Assembly: GCF_010015445.1 (NCBI RefSeq)
Contig: NC_053133.1
Span: forward strand, 19,702,922 to 19,766,921
Direction: 5' to 3'
From: Perca fluviatilis
Taxonomy: Eukaryota; Chordata; Actinopteri; Perciformes; Percidae
Length of the DNA: 64,000 nucleotides
Part shown: in pieces, positions 63,915 through 64,000 of the stretch
Layout: each line of letters starts with the position of its first letter
How positions within the stretch are numbered: the first letter of the stretch is position 1
Made by a program: the position numbers and the translations under genes
The notes under the pieces: model-generated
What the model was told of the DNA's origin: nothing
The model's input: the letters and a program-made list of their open reading frames with translations, nothing else
The model's database searches: none

Positions 63915-64000
63915 ATGAGTAAGAACTTCTTGTCTAAAAATGAGCAGCTCCTTAAGGACCAATTTCTGATATCCAACAACGGGAAGTATAAGGCTATCTT
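63915..64000 (+). CDS. B-type mannose-binding lectin, copy 6, cut by window end
   Basis: AATCATG after a CTTTCAG acceptor opens a frame (MSKNFLSKNEQLLKDQ) that matches the first coding exon of copies 1 and 3 and stays open to the last base. The second coding exon is outside the window, so function cannot be judged. By its promoter and first exon it belongs to the copy 3 subtype. Confidence 0.85.
   Translation, partial: MSKNFLSKNEQLLKDQFLISNNGKYKAI

Overview
The window is from a ray-finned fish nuclear genome, probably a percomorph (inference). It has intron-split vertebrate genes, fish-type Tc1, hAT, piggyBac-like and tRNA-SINE repeats, and many CA/TG microsatellites. All recognisable host genes are on the + strand.

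Left part (1-14500): the 3' three quarters of an anion exchanger 2 gene (slc4a2). Seventeen coding exons (1445-12415) join in frame, and the N-terminal exons lie upstream of the window. A long 3' UTR follows. Next are two chemerin-like genes (rarres2 family). The first is compact and intact (15578-16461). The second (17602-27533) has four good exons, but its introns 1 and 3 are swollen to 2.7 and 6.6 kb by transposons. SLC4A2 and RARRES2 both map to human 7q36, so the order looks like conserved synteny.

Right part (28800-64000): an array of small B-type (monocot/lily-type) mannose-binding lectin genes of the pufflectin kind, with pieces of the chemerin gene. Two lectin genes are intact (29148-29642 and 47591-48187) and a third runs off the window end (63915-64000). 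Three copies are broken: 43322-44236, 51917-52204 and a lone 3' tail at 56007-56092. Two further copies of chemerin exons 2-3 (40249-40548, 59802-60063) and a third copy of chemerin intron 1 (54001-54835) show that the repeated unit ran from inside chemerin intron 1 through the lectin gene and its 3' flank.

Because the units are paralogous, transposon insertions can be dated and bounded by comparing filled and empty sites. I could define many elements with target-site duplications: hAT elements (8 bp), a Tc1 element with a nearly complete DD34E transposase, Tc1-like MITEs (TA), piggyBac-like foldback elements (TTAA), SINEs and a gag-only LTR retrotransposon (5 bp). The LTR element carries an 11-nt primer-binding site complementary to the predicted 5' end of its own RNA, the hallmark of self-priming Tf1/sushi elements.

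The most notable biology is the joint amplification and decay of a chemerin/mucosal-lectin locus, an apparent fish-specific chemerin C-terminus, a hybrid lectin promoter later hit by a hAT element, and the self-priming retroelement nested in a foldback transposon inside a chemerin intron. I found no CRISPR array, operon or complete RNA gene.
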